The notes under the pieces are model-generated. The model searched no databases. It was not told the DNA's origin and saw only the letters and a program-made list of their open reading frames with translations. DNA of 47,856 bases, taken from an uncultured Bacteroidaceae bacterium (GTDB lineage: Bacteria; Bacteroidota; Bacteroidia; Bacteroidales; Bacteroidaceae). Each line of letters starts with the position of its first letter. The first letter of the stretch is position 1. The stretch lies in assembly GCA_905235305.1 (NCBI GenBank), contig CAJOLC010000007.1:1-47856 (forward strand), in the 5' to 3' direction. Both the position numbers and the translations under genes were made by a program. Below, piece by piece: positions 8,420-16,215 of the stretch.

Positions 8420-8638
8420 ATGGCAAAACAAGCTGTTATAGAACAAGACGGTGTAATTGTGGAATCGCTCTCGAATGCGATGTTCCGAGTTGAACTCGAG
8501 ATAGGTCAGAAGATTATCTGCAACATCTCCGGAAAGATGAGGATGCATTACATCAAGATACTTCCTGGCGATAAGGTCAAAGTGGAGATGAGTCCGTATG
8601 ACCTGACAAAGGGACGTATTGTATTCAGATACAAATAA
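8420..8638 (+). CDS. infA: Translation initiation factor IF-1
   Basis: IF-1 occupies the A site during initiation and stabilises IF-2 and IF-3 binding. The 72-residue OB-fold protein reads [49 protein letters not shown] core (here with [17 protein letters not shown]) and [15 protein letters not shown]. The length and terminal sequence are typical. It follows map by 7 bp. Confidence 0.98.
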   Translation: MAKQAVIEQDGVIVESLSNAMFRVELEIGQKIICNISGKMRMHYIKILPGDKVKVEMSPYDLTKGRIVFRYK

Positions 8639-8648
8639 AAACAAGAAT

Positions 8649-8765
8649 ATGAAAACAAGAGCTTCTTTGAAAAAACGCACCCCGGATTGCAAGATCGTAC
8701 GTCGCAAGGGTCGTTTGTATGTTATTAACAAGAAAAACCCCAAGTACAAGATGCGTCAGGGTTAG
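8649..8765 (+). CDS. rpmJ: 50S ribosomal protein L36
   Basis: ATG 8649 to TAG 8763-8765 encodes 38 residues, [20 protein letters not shown] followed by [18 protein letters not shown]. This is the short, single-domain L36. A C-terminal QG and only one cysteine show it is the zinc-free (C-) type. It is too short for most ORF callers. It sits between infA and rpsM, the standard position. Confidence 0.95.
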   Translation: MKTRASLKKRTPDCKIVRRKGRLYVINKKNPKYKMRQG

Positions 8766-8795
8766 TCATTATTGCAAATTAGAAAAGTATAGTAT

Positions 8796-9176
8796 ATGGC
8801 AATTAGAATTGTTGGTGTAGATTTGCCTCAGAACAAGCGAGGTGAAATCGCTTTGACCTATATATTCGGTATAGGTCGCAGTAGCTCCGCCAAGATCCTG
8901 GAAAAGGCAGGCGTAGACAAGGACAAGAAGGTTACTGACTGGACTGACGACGAGGCCGGTAAGATTCGTGAGATTATCGGTGCTGAGTATAAGGTTGAGG
9001 GTGACCTCCGTTCAGAGATTACAATGAATATCAAGCGCCTGATGGATATCGGCTGCTATCGTGGAGTTCGTCATCGTAACGGTCTTCCCGTCCGTGGTCA
9101 GAGCACTAAGAACAATGCTCGCACACGTAAGGGTAAGAAGAAGACTGTTGCAAACAAGAAAAAGGCTACTAAATAA
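8796..9176 (+). CDS. rpsM: 30S ribosomal protein S13
   Basis: S13 contacts the P-site tRNA and forms bridges to the large subunit. The 126-residue protein begins [20 protein letters not shown] and has the helix-hairpin-helix [35 protein letters not shown], and the basic tail with [27 protein letters not shown]. Length is normal. It is followed after 8 bp by rpsK. Confidence 0.98.
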   Translation: MAIRIVGVDLPQNKRGEIALTYIFGIGRSSSAKILEKAGVDKDKKVTDWTDDEAGKIREIIGAEYKVEGDLRSEITMNIKRLMDIGCYRGVRHRNGLPVRGQSTKNNARTRKGKKKTVANKKKATK

Positions 9177-9184
9177 TAGGTAAT

Positions 9185-9574
9185 ATGGCAAAGAAAGCAG
9201 TTGCTACAAAGAAGAGAGTAGTGAAGGTTGACGCTATGGGTCAGCTCCACGTGCACAGCTCGTTCAACAATATCATTGTCTCTTTGGCCAATAGCGAAGG
9301 TCAGGTCATTTCATGGTCTTCTGCCGGAAAAATGGGATTCCGTGGCTCTAAGAAGAATACTCCTTATGCTGCCCAGATGGCTGCTCAAGACTGTGCAAAG
9401 ACTGCATACGACTTGGGTCTGCGCAAGGTAAAGGCATATGTCAAGGGTCCCGGCAATGGTCGTGAGTCAGCAATCCGCACCGTTCACGGAGCTGGTATTG
9501 AGGTGGTTGAGATTATCGACGTAACTCCACTTCCTCACAACGGCTGTCGTCCTCCAAAGAGAAGAAGAGTTTAA
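9185..9574 (+). CDS. rpsK: 30S ribosomal protein S11
   Basis: S11 lies in the 30S platform near the E site. The 129 residues include [60 protein letters not shown] and the C-terminal [17 protein letters not shown], a signature of the family. The N-terminus is Lys/Ala-rich, as usual. Placement between rpsM and rpsD is canonical. Confidence 0.98.
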   Translation: MAKKAVATKKRVVKVDAMGQLHVHSSFNNIIVSLANSEGQVISWSSAGKMGFRGSKKNTPYAAQMAAQDCAKTAYDLGLRKVKAYVKGPGNGRESAIRTVHGAGIEVVEIIDVTPLPHNGCRPPKRRRV

Positions 9575-9610
9575 TTGATATTTTAGGTCAAACATAAATA
9601 GTTAGATAAA

Positions 9611-10216
9611 ATGGCAAGATATACAGGACCTAAGTCAAGGATTGACCGTCGCTTCGGCGAGGCTATCCTGGGAAATCCCAAAGTACAGGCTAAGCGTAAC
9701 TTCCCTCCTGGACAGCATGGCAACAATCGTCGTCGCAAGACTTCCGAGTATGGCATCATGCTTGCAGAGAAGCAGAAGGCAAAGTACACCTATGGCGTTC
9801 TGGAGAAGCAGTTCCGCAATATGTTCGAGAAGGCAGCTCGCACCAGTGGCATTACCGGTGAGATTCTCCTTCAGAACCTCGAGAGCCGTCTTGATAACAT
9901 CGTATACCGTCTGGGCATTGCTCCTACCCGTCGTGCTGCCCGTCAGTTGGTTAACCACAAGCACATTGTTGTTGACGGACAAGTGGTAGGTATCCCTTCT
10001 TATAGCGTCAAGCCCGGTCAGGTTGTAGGTGTTCGCGAGCGCAGCAAGAGTCTTGAGGTTGTAGAGAATGCTCTGGCAGGCTTCAACCATTCCAAGTATC
10101 CTTGGATTGAGTGGGACGAGAGCCAGAAGGCCGGCAAGTATCTTCACAAGCCCGACCGTGCCGACATTCCCGAGACTATTAAGGAACAATTGATCGTTGA
10201 GTTGTACTCTAAATAA
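9611..10216 (+). CDS. rpsD: 30S ribosomal protein S4
   Basis: S4 starts 30S assembly and in E. coli represses the alpha operon. The 201-residue product begins [20 protein letters not shown] and contains [20 protein letters not shown], then the S4 RNA-binding domain with [37 protein letters not shown] and PSYSVKPGQ. There are no zinc-binding cysteines. Gap to rpoA is 9 bp. Confidence 0.98.
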   Translation: MARYTGPKSRIDRRFGEAILGNPKVQAKRNFPPGQHGNNRRRKTSEYGIMLAEKQKAKYTYGVLEKQFRNMFEKAARTSGITGEILLQNLESRLDNIVYRLGIAPTRRAARQLVNHKHIVVDGQVVGIPSYSVKPGQVVGVRERSKSLEVVENALAGFNHSKYPWIEWDESQKAGKYLHKPDRADIPETIKEQLIVELYSK

Positions 10217-10225
10217 AATATAAGA

Positions 10226-11218
10226 ATGGCGATATTAGCATTTCAAAAACCCGATAAGGTTATAATGTTGGAGGCGGACGACAAGTATGGCAAGTTCGAA
10301 TTCCGCCCCTTGGAAGGTGGTTTTGGTACTACCATTGGTAATGCTTTGCGCCGCATCCTTCTCTCCTCTCTTGATGGCTTTGCTATCAACACGGTATCTA
10401 TCTCTGGTGTCGAGCACGAGTTCGCTACTGTGCCTGGAGTCAAGGAAGATGTCACCAACATTATTTTGAACCTGAAGCAGGTAAGATTCAAGCAGGTCGT
10501 AGAAGACTTCGAGACGGAGAAAGTTGCCATCACGGTCGAGAACGTTACTGAGTTCAAGGCTGGTGACTTCAACAAGTATCTTGTTGGCTTCGAAGTGCTG
10601 AACCCTGAACTGGTGATTTGCCATCTGGACCCGAAGGCGTCCTTGCGTATGGAAATCAACATCAATAAGGGTAGGGGTTATGTCCCTGCGGACGAGAATC
10701 GTCCCTTCTGCACCGATGTGAATGTTATCCCTATAGATTCAATTTACACTCCAATCAGGAATGTCAAGTACGCCGTAGAGAACTTCCGCGTAGAGCAGAA
10801 GACCGACTACGAGAAGCTTGTGCTTGAGATCACCACTGATGGTTCCATTCACCCGAAGGATGCGCTCAAGGAAGCTGCCCGTATCCTCATTCACCACTTC
10901 ATGCTCTTCTCCGATGAGAAGATTACGCTCGAGAACAGCGAGATGGATGTGAATGAGGAGTTCGACGAGGAGGTTCTCCACATGCGTCAACTCCTGAAGA
11001 CTAAGCTGGTTGATATGGACTTGTCAGTACGCGCACTGAATTGCCTCAAGGCTGCCGATGTGGATACCCTGGGCGATTTGGTACAGTACAACAAGACCGA
11101 CCTGCTTAAGTTCAGGAACTTCGGCAAGAAATCGCTCACGGAGCTTGATGATTTGCTCGAGGGTCTGAATCTGTCGTTTGGAACTGATATTTCCAAGTAT
11201 AAATTAGATAAAGAATAA
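10226..11218 (+). CDS. rpoA: DNA-directed RNA polymerase subunit alpha
   Basis: Alpha dimerises to nucleate core RNA polymerase, and its C-terminal domain contacts DNA and activators. The 330-residue protein has the N-terminal assembly domain ([47 protein letters not shown]), the [18 protein letters not shown] segment, an acidic linker and a C-terminal domain with the helix-hairpin-helix region [33 protein letters not shown]. Length and order are standard; rplQ follows after 7 bp. Confidence 0.98.
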   Translation: MAILAFQKPDKVIMLEADDKYGKFEFRPLEGGFGTTIGNALRRILLSSLDGFAINTVSISGVEHEFATVPGVKEDVTNIILNLKQVRFKQVVEDFETEKVAITVENVTEFKAGDFNKYLVGFEVLNPELVICHLDPKASLRMEININKGRGYVPADENRPFCTDVNVIPIDSIYTPIRNVKYAVENFRVEQKTDYEKLVLEITTDGSIHPKDALKEAARILIHHFMLFSDEKITLENSEMDVNEEFDEEVLHMRQLLKTKLVDMDLSVRALNCLKAADVDTLGDLVQYNKTDLLKFRNFGKKSLTELDDLLEGLNLSFGTDISKYKLDKE

Positions 11219-11225
11219 GAAAGTC

Positions 11226-11747
11226 ATGAGACATAATAAGAAATTCAATCATCTGGGTCGTACTGCATCCCACAGGGCAGCTATGTTGAGTAACATGGCC
11301 GTGTCTCTGATCATGCACAAAAGAATCACTACGACCCTCGCCAAGGCAAAGGCCTTGAAGAAGTATGTAGAGCCTCTGATCACTAAGTCGAAGGAGGATA
11401 CTACCAATTCACGTCGCGTTGTGTTCAGCTACTTGCAGGACAAGCACGCCATTACGGAGTTGTTCACGGTAATCTCTCAGAAGGTTGCCGACCGTCCCGG
11501 TGGTTACACTCGTATCATCAAGACGGGCTTCCGTGCCGGCGACGCTGCTCCCATGTGCTTCATCGAGCTCGTCGACTTCGATGAGAACATGGCTAAGACT
11601 GCCAAGAAGGCAAAGCGTACGCGTCGTTCTTCAAAGAAGGCTACAACTGCTCCTGCAGCCGAGGAGGCCGCTCCGGTAGCAGAAGCCGAGGCACCTGCAA
11701 CAGAAGCCGCAGAGAGTGCAGCTCCTGCTGAAGAAGCTCAAGAATAA
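11226..11747 (+). CDS. rplQ: 50S ribosomal protein L17 with acidic C-terminal tail
   Basis: L17 lies near the exit tunnel on the solvent face. The N-terminal 115 or so residues are the conserved domain: [60 protein letters not shown] and CFIELVDF. The rest is a basic stretch ([12 protein letters not shown]) followed by an Ala/Glu/Pro-rich acidic tail of about 40 residues. Such tails are, to my knowledge, frequent on L17 of Bacteroidota. It is the last gene of the operon and is followed by an intrinsic terminator at 11806. Confidence 0.97.
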   Translation: MRHNKKFNHLGRTASHRAAMLSNMAVSLIMHKRITTTLAKAKALKKYVEPLITKSKEDTTNSRRVVFSYLQDKHAITELFTVISQKVADRPGGYTRIIKTGFRAGDAAPMCFIELVDFDENMAKTAKKAKRTRRSSKKATTAPAAEEAAPVAEAEAPATEAAESAAPAEEAQE

Positions 11748-11805
11748 TTCTAAGATGCTTTAGCATCAAGCCGCGATTCTTTCCGCGGAACTAATTGCAA
11801 TAATG

Positions 11806-11843
11806 AAGCCGCTTCGTCCGTGAAGGATGGAGCGGCTTTTTCT
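11806..11843 (+). terminator. Intrinsic terminator of the ribosomal protein operon
   Basis: AAGCCGCT at 11806-11813 pairs with AGCGGCTT at 11831-11838, with an inner CGTCC/GGATG helix, followed by a run of T. It lies about 60 bp after rplQ. Two smaller hairpins precede it (GATGC-TTTA-GCATC near 11755 and CCGCG-N-CGCGG near 11771), so transcript release may be staggered. Confidence 0.85.
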
Positions 11844-11849
11844 GTGTCC

Positions 11850-12505
11850 GGACATGAAGTACAGAGGCCTCTGAGCATAGCCAACCTTTATTAAGGCAGA
11901 TTATTGTCTGTTGTGCTTTCTGCTAAGTCCTCTCGTACGCGAGTGCTTTAGGAGGTACTTTGTGTTGGTGATTCGCCTGCCTGCCTGCTTACCATCCCTT
12001 TAGGGGGCATACCTTAGGTTTCGGCGGACGGCAATAATTGGCTGATTCAGTTTCGGCACGGAGGAATGTTTCGTGCAGAAGAGGAGTTTTGTCAAGATTT
12101 TTCCTTTTGGGGGCGTTTCTGACGGCATGAAATCGTCGTGGGGTACTCCTGATACCCCCGAAACGCTTAAAATCGATTTCTTTGTAATGCGCTTGGTTTC
12201 AGTGACTTGGAATTCGATGTTTTGTCGGGCAGTTCTGAAAGTGAACAGTTTTGTGGTGCTATAGTACAAAATTCGGGCTATTTTCTCTACAGACACAACG
12301 TAGTGCGTGAGCCAACGCAATATATTGAATTTGCAATTCCAATATATTGCGTTGGTCATCTTGGCATAGAGGATGGGTCCACGCGGCGTGATGAGGGGTA
12401 TCATCCGCGCTGATTTTTGTAAAGATTCTTCCTGCTTTTCATGGTCATGTGGCTGAGCCGGTCTTGTGTGTCGGGATGTTGGATAATGTGAAGAAAAACA
12501 GGCTA
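11850..12505. other. Long intergenic region without a supported gene
   Basis: About 650 bp between the rplQ terminator and the GH92 promoter. Short open frames here have no family resemblance. It holds a compound hairpin near 11925-11965 (CTCG-TACG-CGAG inside CCTC/GAGG arms), a CAATATATTG repeat array at 12293-12358, and segments such as AAGATTTTTCCTT, CGTTTCTGACGGC and TGTAAAGATTCTTCC that recur, diverged, in the intergenic region at 41.15-41.66 kb. I therefore regard it as one copy of a dispersed non-coding repeat and not as a decayed gene. Confidence 0.6.
12293..12358. repeat. 22-bp phased palindrome array, CAATATATTG family, copy A
   Basis: Perfect CAATATATTG cores centred at 12322.5 and 12344.5, exactly 22 bp apart, with a degenerate third unit centred at 12300.5. 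Halfway between the two perfect cores, at 12333.5, lies a second palindrome TTGCAA. The outer arms are perfect 16-bp inverted repeats: CCAACGCAATATATTG at 12312-12327 and CAATATATTGCGTTGG at 12340-12355. It lies about 150 bp upstream of the GH92 promoter. A second, longer array of the same family is at 41.35 kb. Confidence 0.8.
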
Positions 12506-12509
12506 TGTC

Positions 12510-12540
12510 TTGGACATTTCGCCTTTTTTCCTTATATTTG
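12510..12540 (+). promoter_or_regulatory. Bacteroidota-type promoter of the mannosidase operon
   Basis: TTGG at 12510-12513 and TATATTTG at 12533-12540, separated by about 20 bp, match the -33/-7 consensus of the phylum (TTTG, TAnnTTTG). The predicted start of transcription near 12545 lies after the in-frame ATG at 12505 and before ATG 12577, which supports the shorter GH92 start. Confidence 0.7.
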
Positions 12541-12576
12541 CACCGTATTTTGCAAAATTCGGCTTTAATCTATGTT

Positions 12577-14745
12577 ATGATGAAAGGAAAATTCCTCCTT
12601 CTCGGCCTTATGCTGGCTGTTTCGGTCAGTGCTGAGAACTTCACGCAGTACGTCGATCCGCGTATAGGCACTGGCGATCACGGTCATGTCTTCATGGGTG
12701 CCAATGTGCCTTTCGGCATGGTGAATGCCGGCCCCACTCAGCTGGAGACGGGTTGGGACTGGTGCTCCGGCTATCATGAGTCGGGCAAGAAGATTATCGG
12801 CTTTGCCCAGATGCACTTGAGCGGCACTGGTTGCGGCGACTTGGGCGACATTGGGCTGATGCCGGCATACGGCGATGTGGAGCTTACGCGCGAGGGTCTT
12901 GCCAGCGAGTACAGTCACGAATCGGAGGTGGCAGTACCCGGCTACTACAGGGTCCGCCTTGACCGTTTCAGCATCATGGCTGAGGTGACGGCTACGGAGC
13001 GCACGGCTCTCTACCGCTTTACCTTCCCGAGGGGCAGCAACAATGCCCGTATCATCATCGACCTGGAGAATGCCGTCGATGCGCGTGCCACGGAAACCCG
13101 TGTCGTTCCCTTGGACGACTATACGCTGGTGGGCTTCCGCCGCAGTCACGGCTGGGCAAATAATCAGGTCGTCTACTTCTGCATGAAGTTCAACAGGCCC
13201 ATCCACAACTGGGTGAGCGAAGGCCTGAATGCCAAGTACGGCGAGGCCACGTTCATGGTCGACCCTGGCGACCAGGTGATGGTCAAAGTGGCGCTCTCGC
13301 CCACGAGCGAGGTTAATGCAATGCTCAACCTGAACGAGGAGCAGCCGGGCGGCTTTGATTTCGATGCCATAGCCAATGCCGCCAGTGCTGCCTGGGACAA
13401 GCAGCTTTCCCGCATCAAGGCAACATTCCGCACCGAGCGCGAGCGTACCATCTTCTATACAGCCATGTATCACTACATGGTTGCGCCGCAACTCTGGAAC
13501 GACATCACGGGCGACTATATGGGCGCAGACCTGAGGGTGCATCGAGGCGCCGACTACAATACGCTCACCACCTGGAGCCTGTGGGACACATACCGTGCCG
13601 CACATCCCCTGGCAACCATCATCATGCCCGACCGCATGCGCGACTATGCCAAGACGATGCTCGCCATCTACCGCGAATGGGGCGAGCTTCCCGTGTGGCA
13701 TCTCGTGAGCAACGACACCTATTGCATGGTAGGAGAGCCCGCCGTGCCTGTCCTGGCAGACATCATCCTGAAGGGCGAAGCTGGCGACATCGACGTGGAG
13801 GAAGCCTACGAAGCCGTATGCGCCAGCATGCTCCCCACCGTCTATGCCAAGATGCGCCGCGTCCCCCTACGTGGCAAAGACTATCTGGCAGAGCTCGGAT
13901 ACCTGCCCTATGATGGTCGTGAAGGCGAAGTAGTGGGCAAGAGCATGGAGTATTTCATAGCATCATGGGCAGCCGCACAGCTCGCCGGAAAGCTCGGCCA
14001 TAAGGAAGACAGTGTCCGCTTCCACGAGATAAGCATGAACTATAAGAAGATGTACGACCGCCGAGTCAACGTCATGCGCGCCCTCGACAGCAAGGGAGAG
14101 TTCCGGCCTCTGCCCGCAGACTTCAATCCCAACCAGCAGACAGGCGACTATACCGAAGGCAATCCCTGGCAGTACACATTCCTCGTACCTCATGACGTGA
14201 AAGGCCTGGCCGAGTTGATGGGTGGCGACAAGGCACTCGACAAACGCCTCGACGACCTTCTGGCAGCCAGCAGCGACCTGGGTGACAACCACGCCCCCGA
14301 CATCTCCGGACTCATCGGACAGTATGCCCACGGCAACGAACCCAGCCATCACATATTATATATGTATAACTACATCGGTCAGCCCCGCAAAGCACAGAAG
14401 TGGATTCGCCAAGTCATGGACGAACTCTATACAGACCAACCCGCCGGCCTTTGCGGCAATGAAGACGTCGGACAGATGTCGGCCTGGTACATCCTCTCAG
14501 CCCTCGGCTTCTATCAAGTGGAGCCCTGTGGCGGCGTCTATCAGCTTGGCTCGCCCATCGTGGAAGAGGCCGTCATCCCGGTCGGCGAGGACAAGACCTT
14601 CACCATCCGTACCCACGGAGGTAGCGACAAAGCCATCTACGTCAAGAAGTATGTGCTGAACGGCAACCAGCTCAAGGGCACAACCATCACCCACGAGCAG
14701 ATCATGGCCGGAGGCACATTAGATGTCTATATGACAAGCAAGTAG
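12577..14745 (+). CDS. GH92 alpha-mannosidase, exported
   Basis: GH92 enzymes are calcium-dependent, inverting exo-alpha-mannosidases, mostly alpha-1,2, acting on N-glycans and fungal mannan in Bacteroidota. From ATG 12577 the product is 722 residues with a signal peptide (MMKGKFLLLGLMLAVSVSA), then ENFTQYVDPRIGTGDHGHVF, MGANVPFGMVNAGPTQLE, GFAQMHLSGTGCGDLGDIG, WSLWDTYRAAHPL, and the catalytic-region motifs GNEPSHHILYMYNY and GNEDVGQMSAWYILSALGFY. Starts upstream of 12577 precede the predicted transcription start. It is followed after 39 bp by a GH125 gene, a common pairing for trimming alpha-1,2 and then alpha-1,6 mannose. Linkage specificity is not determined by the sequence alone. Confidence 0.95.
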   Translation: MMKGKFLLLGLMLAVSVSAENFTQYVDPRIGTGDHGHVFMGANVPFGMVNAGPTQLETGWDWCSGYHESGKKIIGFAQMHLSGTGCGDLGDIGLMPAYGDVELTREGLASEYSHESEVAVPGYYRVRLDRFSIMAEVTATERTALYRFTFPRGSNNARIIIDLENAVDARATETRVVPLDDYTLVGFRRSHGWANNQVVYFCMKFNRPIHNWVSEGLNAKYGEATFMVDPGDQVMVKVALSPTSEVNAMLNLNEEQPGGFDFDAIANAASAAWDKQLSRIKATFRTERERTIFYTAMYHYMVAPQLWNDITGDYMGADLRVHRGADYNTLTTWSLWDTYRAAHPLATIIMPDRMRDYAKTMLAIYREWGELPVWHLVSNDTYCMVGEPAVPVLADIILKGEAGDIDVEEAYEAVCASMLPTVYAKMRRVPLRGKDYLAELGYLPYDGREGEVVGKSMEYFIASWAAAQLAGKLGHKEDSVRFHEISMNYKKMYDRRVNVMRALDSKGEFRPLPADFNPNQQTGDYTEGNPWQYTFLVPHDVKGLAELMGGDKALDKRLDDLLAASSDLGDNHAPDISGLIGQYAHGNEPSHHILYMYNYIGQPRKAQKWIRQVMDELYTDQPAGLCGNEDVGQMSAWYILSALGFYQVEPCGGVYQLGSPIVEEAVIPVGEDKTFTIRTHGGSDKAIYVKKYVLNGNQLKGTTITHEQIMAGGTLDVYMTSK

Positions 14746-14784
14746 TCGAAGTATCGAAACAATCAGAATAATCATTTCAGCACT

Positions 14785-16215
14785 ATGAAGAAAATAATGT
14801 TTACCCTGCTGATGTGCGCACCAATGTCTGCCTTCAGCACCCCGAAGTTAGCAATCCCCGAGCCTGCAAAGAAGCAGCAAGTGGCAGTACAAAGCACCAT
14901 CAAAGACCTGCGCCCCGAGCCGGAGAAGCGTCTCTTTCGCAGTGAAGCCGTCGAGAAGCAAATCCTCGACCTCAAGCAGAAGCTGACGGCCATCGACCCC
15001 AAGCTCTATTGGATGTTCGTCAACTGCTTCCCCAACACCCTCGACACCACTGTCTGGTATAGCAACGAGAGCGGCGACGACGACACCTTCGTCATTACTG
15101 GCGACATCGAAGCCATGTGGTTGCGCGACAGTGCCGCACAGGTCTGGCCCTACCTCCGCTATGTGAACGAGGACGAGCCCCTGCGTCATCTCATCCGCGG
15201 CGTCATCCGCAGGCAGTTCGCCTGCATACTGATCGACCCGTATGCCAATGCTTTCAACATCAGCCCCAAAGACGGCGATTGGCAAAGCGACGAGACAAAG
15301 ATGAACAAGATGCTGCATGAACGCAAGTACGAGATAGACTCCCTTTGCTATCCCCTGCGCCTTGCCTATGCATATTGGCAGAAGACAGGCGACGCCAGCA
15401 TATTCGACGAGAACTGGCTCAAAGTGGTTCGTGCCACCCTCGATGTGTTCCGCGACCAGCAGAACTGGAACGGTTATAAGACGAACTACCACTTCCGCCG
15501 TGAGACTAAAGCACTCCACGACACCCGAAGCAATTCTGGTTACGGTCATCCGGGCAAGCCTTGCGGACTCATCGCAAGCGCCTTCCGTCCCAGCGACGAC
15601 AGCACAATCTTCCCGTACCTCGTGCCCTCGAACTTCTTCGCAGTAAGCGTTCTTCGCAAGGCAGCCACTATTCTCCGCCAAGTGAACAAGGAGACAGTGC
15701 TGGCCGGCGAGTGCGAGCAGATGGCAAGCCAAGTGGAGAATGCCCTGAAGCAGTATGCTGTCGTGGAGCATCCCAAGTATGGCTCCATCTATGCCTTTGA
15801 GGTTGACGGCTACGGAAGTGCACTCCTCATGGACGACAGCAACGCGCCGAGCCTCCTCTGCCTGCCTTATCTGACCGACGTCGCCATTGACGATCCTATC
15901 TATCAGAACACGAGAAAGTTCGTCTGGAGCGAGGATAATCCTTACTTCTTCAAGGGGAAGGCCGGCGAAGGCATTGGCGGTCCTCACTGCGGACTCGACA
16001 AGCCTTGGCCCATGTCGCTTGTGATGAAGGGCTTTACCACTAACGACCGTGCCGAGAAGGAATGGTGTGTACAGCAAATCCTGAAGACCGACGGCGGCAA
16101 GGGCTTTATGCATGAATCCTTCAACAAGGACGATGCCTCGGACTTCACACGCAGTTGGTTCGCATGGGCCAACACAATCTTCGGCGAACTTATCGTAGAC
16201 ATGTATGCAGAGTAA
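14785..16215 (+). CDS. GH125 exo-alpha-1,6-mannosidase, exported
   Basis: GH125 enzymes are metal-independent inverting exo-alpha-1,6-mannosidases. The 476-residue protein has a short signal peptide (MKKIMFTLLMCAPMSAFS), then WMFVNCFPNTLDTTVWY, the (alpha/alpha)6-barrel motif ITGDIEAMWLRDSAAQVWPY, RRQFACILIDPYANAFN, KYEIDSLCYPLRLAYAYW, LLMDDSNAPSLLCLPYL and GIGGPHCG, all characteristic. It follows GH92 by 39 bp in one operon and overlaps the start of the next gene by 11 bp. A periplasmic location is inferred from the signal peptide without a lipobox. Confidence 0.95.
   Translation: MKKIMFTLLMCAPMSAFSTPKLAIPEPAKKQQVAVQSTIKDLRPEPEKRLFRSEAVEKQILDLKQKLTAIDPKLYWMFVNCFPNTLDTTVWYSNESGDDDTFVITGDIEAMWLRDSAAQVWPYLRYVNEDEPLRHLIRGVIRRQFACILIDPYANAFNISPKDGDWQSDETKMNKMLHERKYEIDSLCYPLRLAYAYWQKTGDASIFDENWLKVVRATLDVFRDQQNWNGYKTNYHFRRETKALHDTRSNSGYGHPGKPCGLIASAFRPSDDSTIFPYLVPSNFFAVSVLRKAATILRQVNKETVLAGECEQMASQVENALKQYAVVEHPKYGSIYAFEVDGYGSALLMDDSNAPSLLCLPYLTDVAIDDPIYQNTRKFVWSEDNPYFFKGKAGEGIGGPHCGLDKPWPMSLVMKGFTTNDRAEKEWCVQQILKTDGGKGFMHESFNKDDASDFTRSWFAWANTIFGELIVDMYAE

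Noticed and set aside
12000..12413. Open frames of 60-130 codons upstream of GH92 on both strands
   Set aside because: They overlap repeat material, lack start context and family resemblance, and overlap each other.
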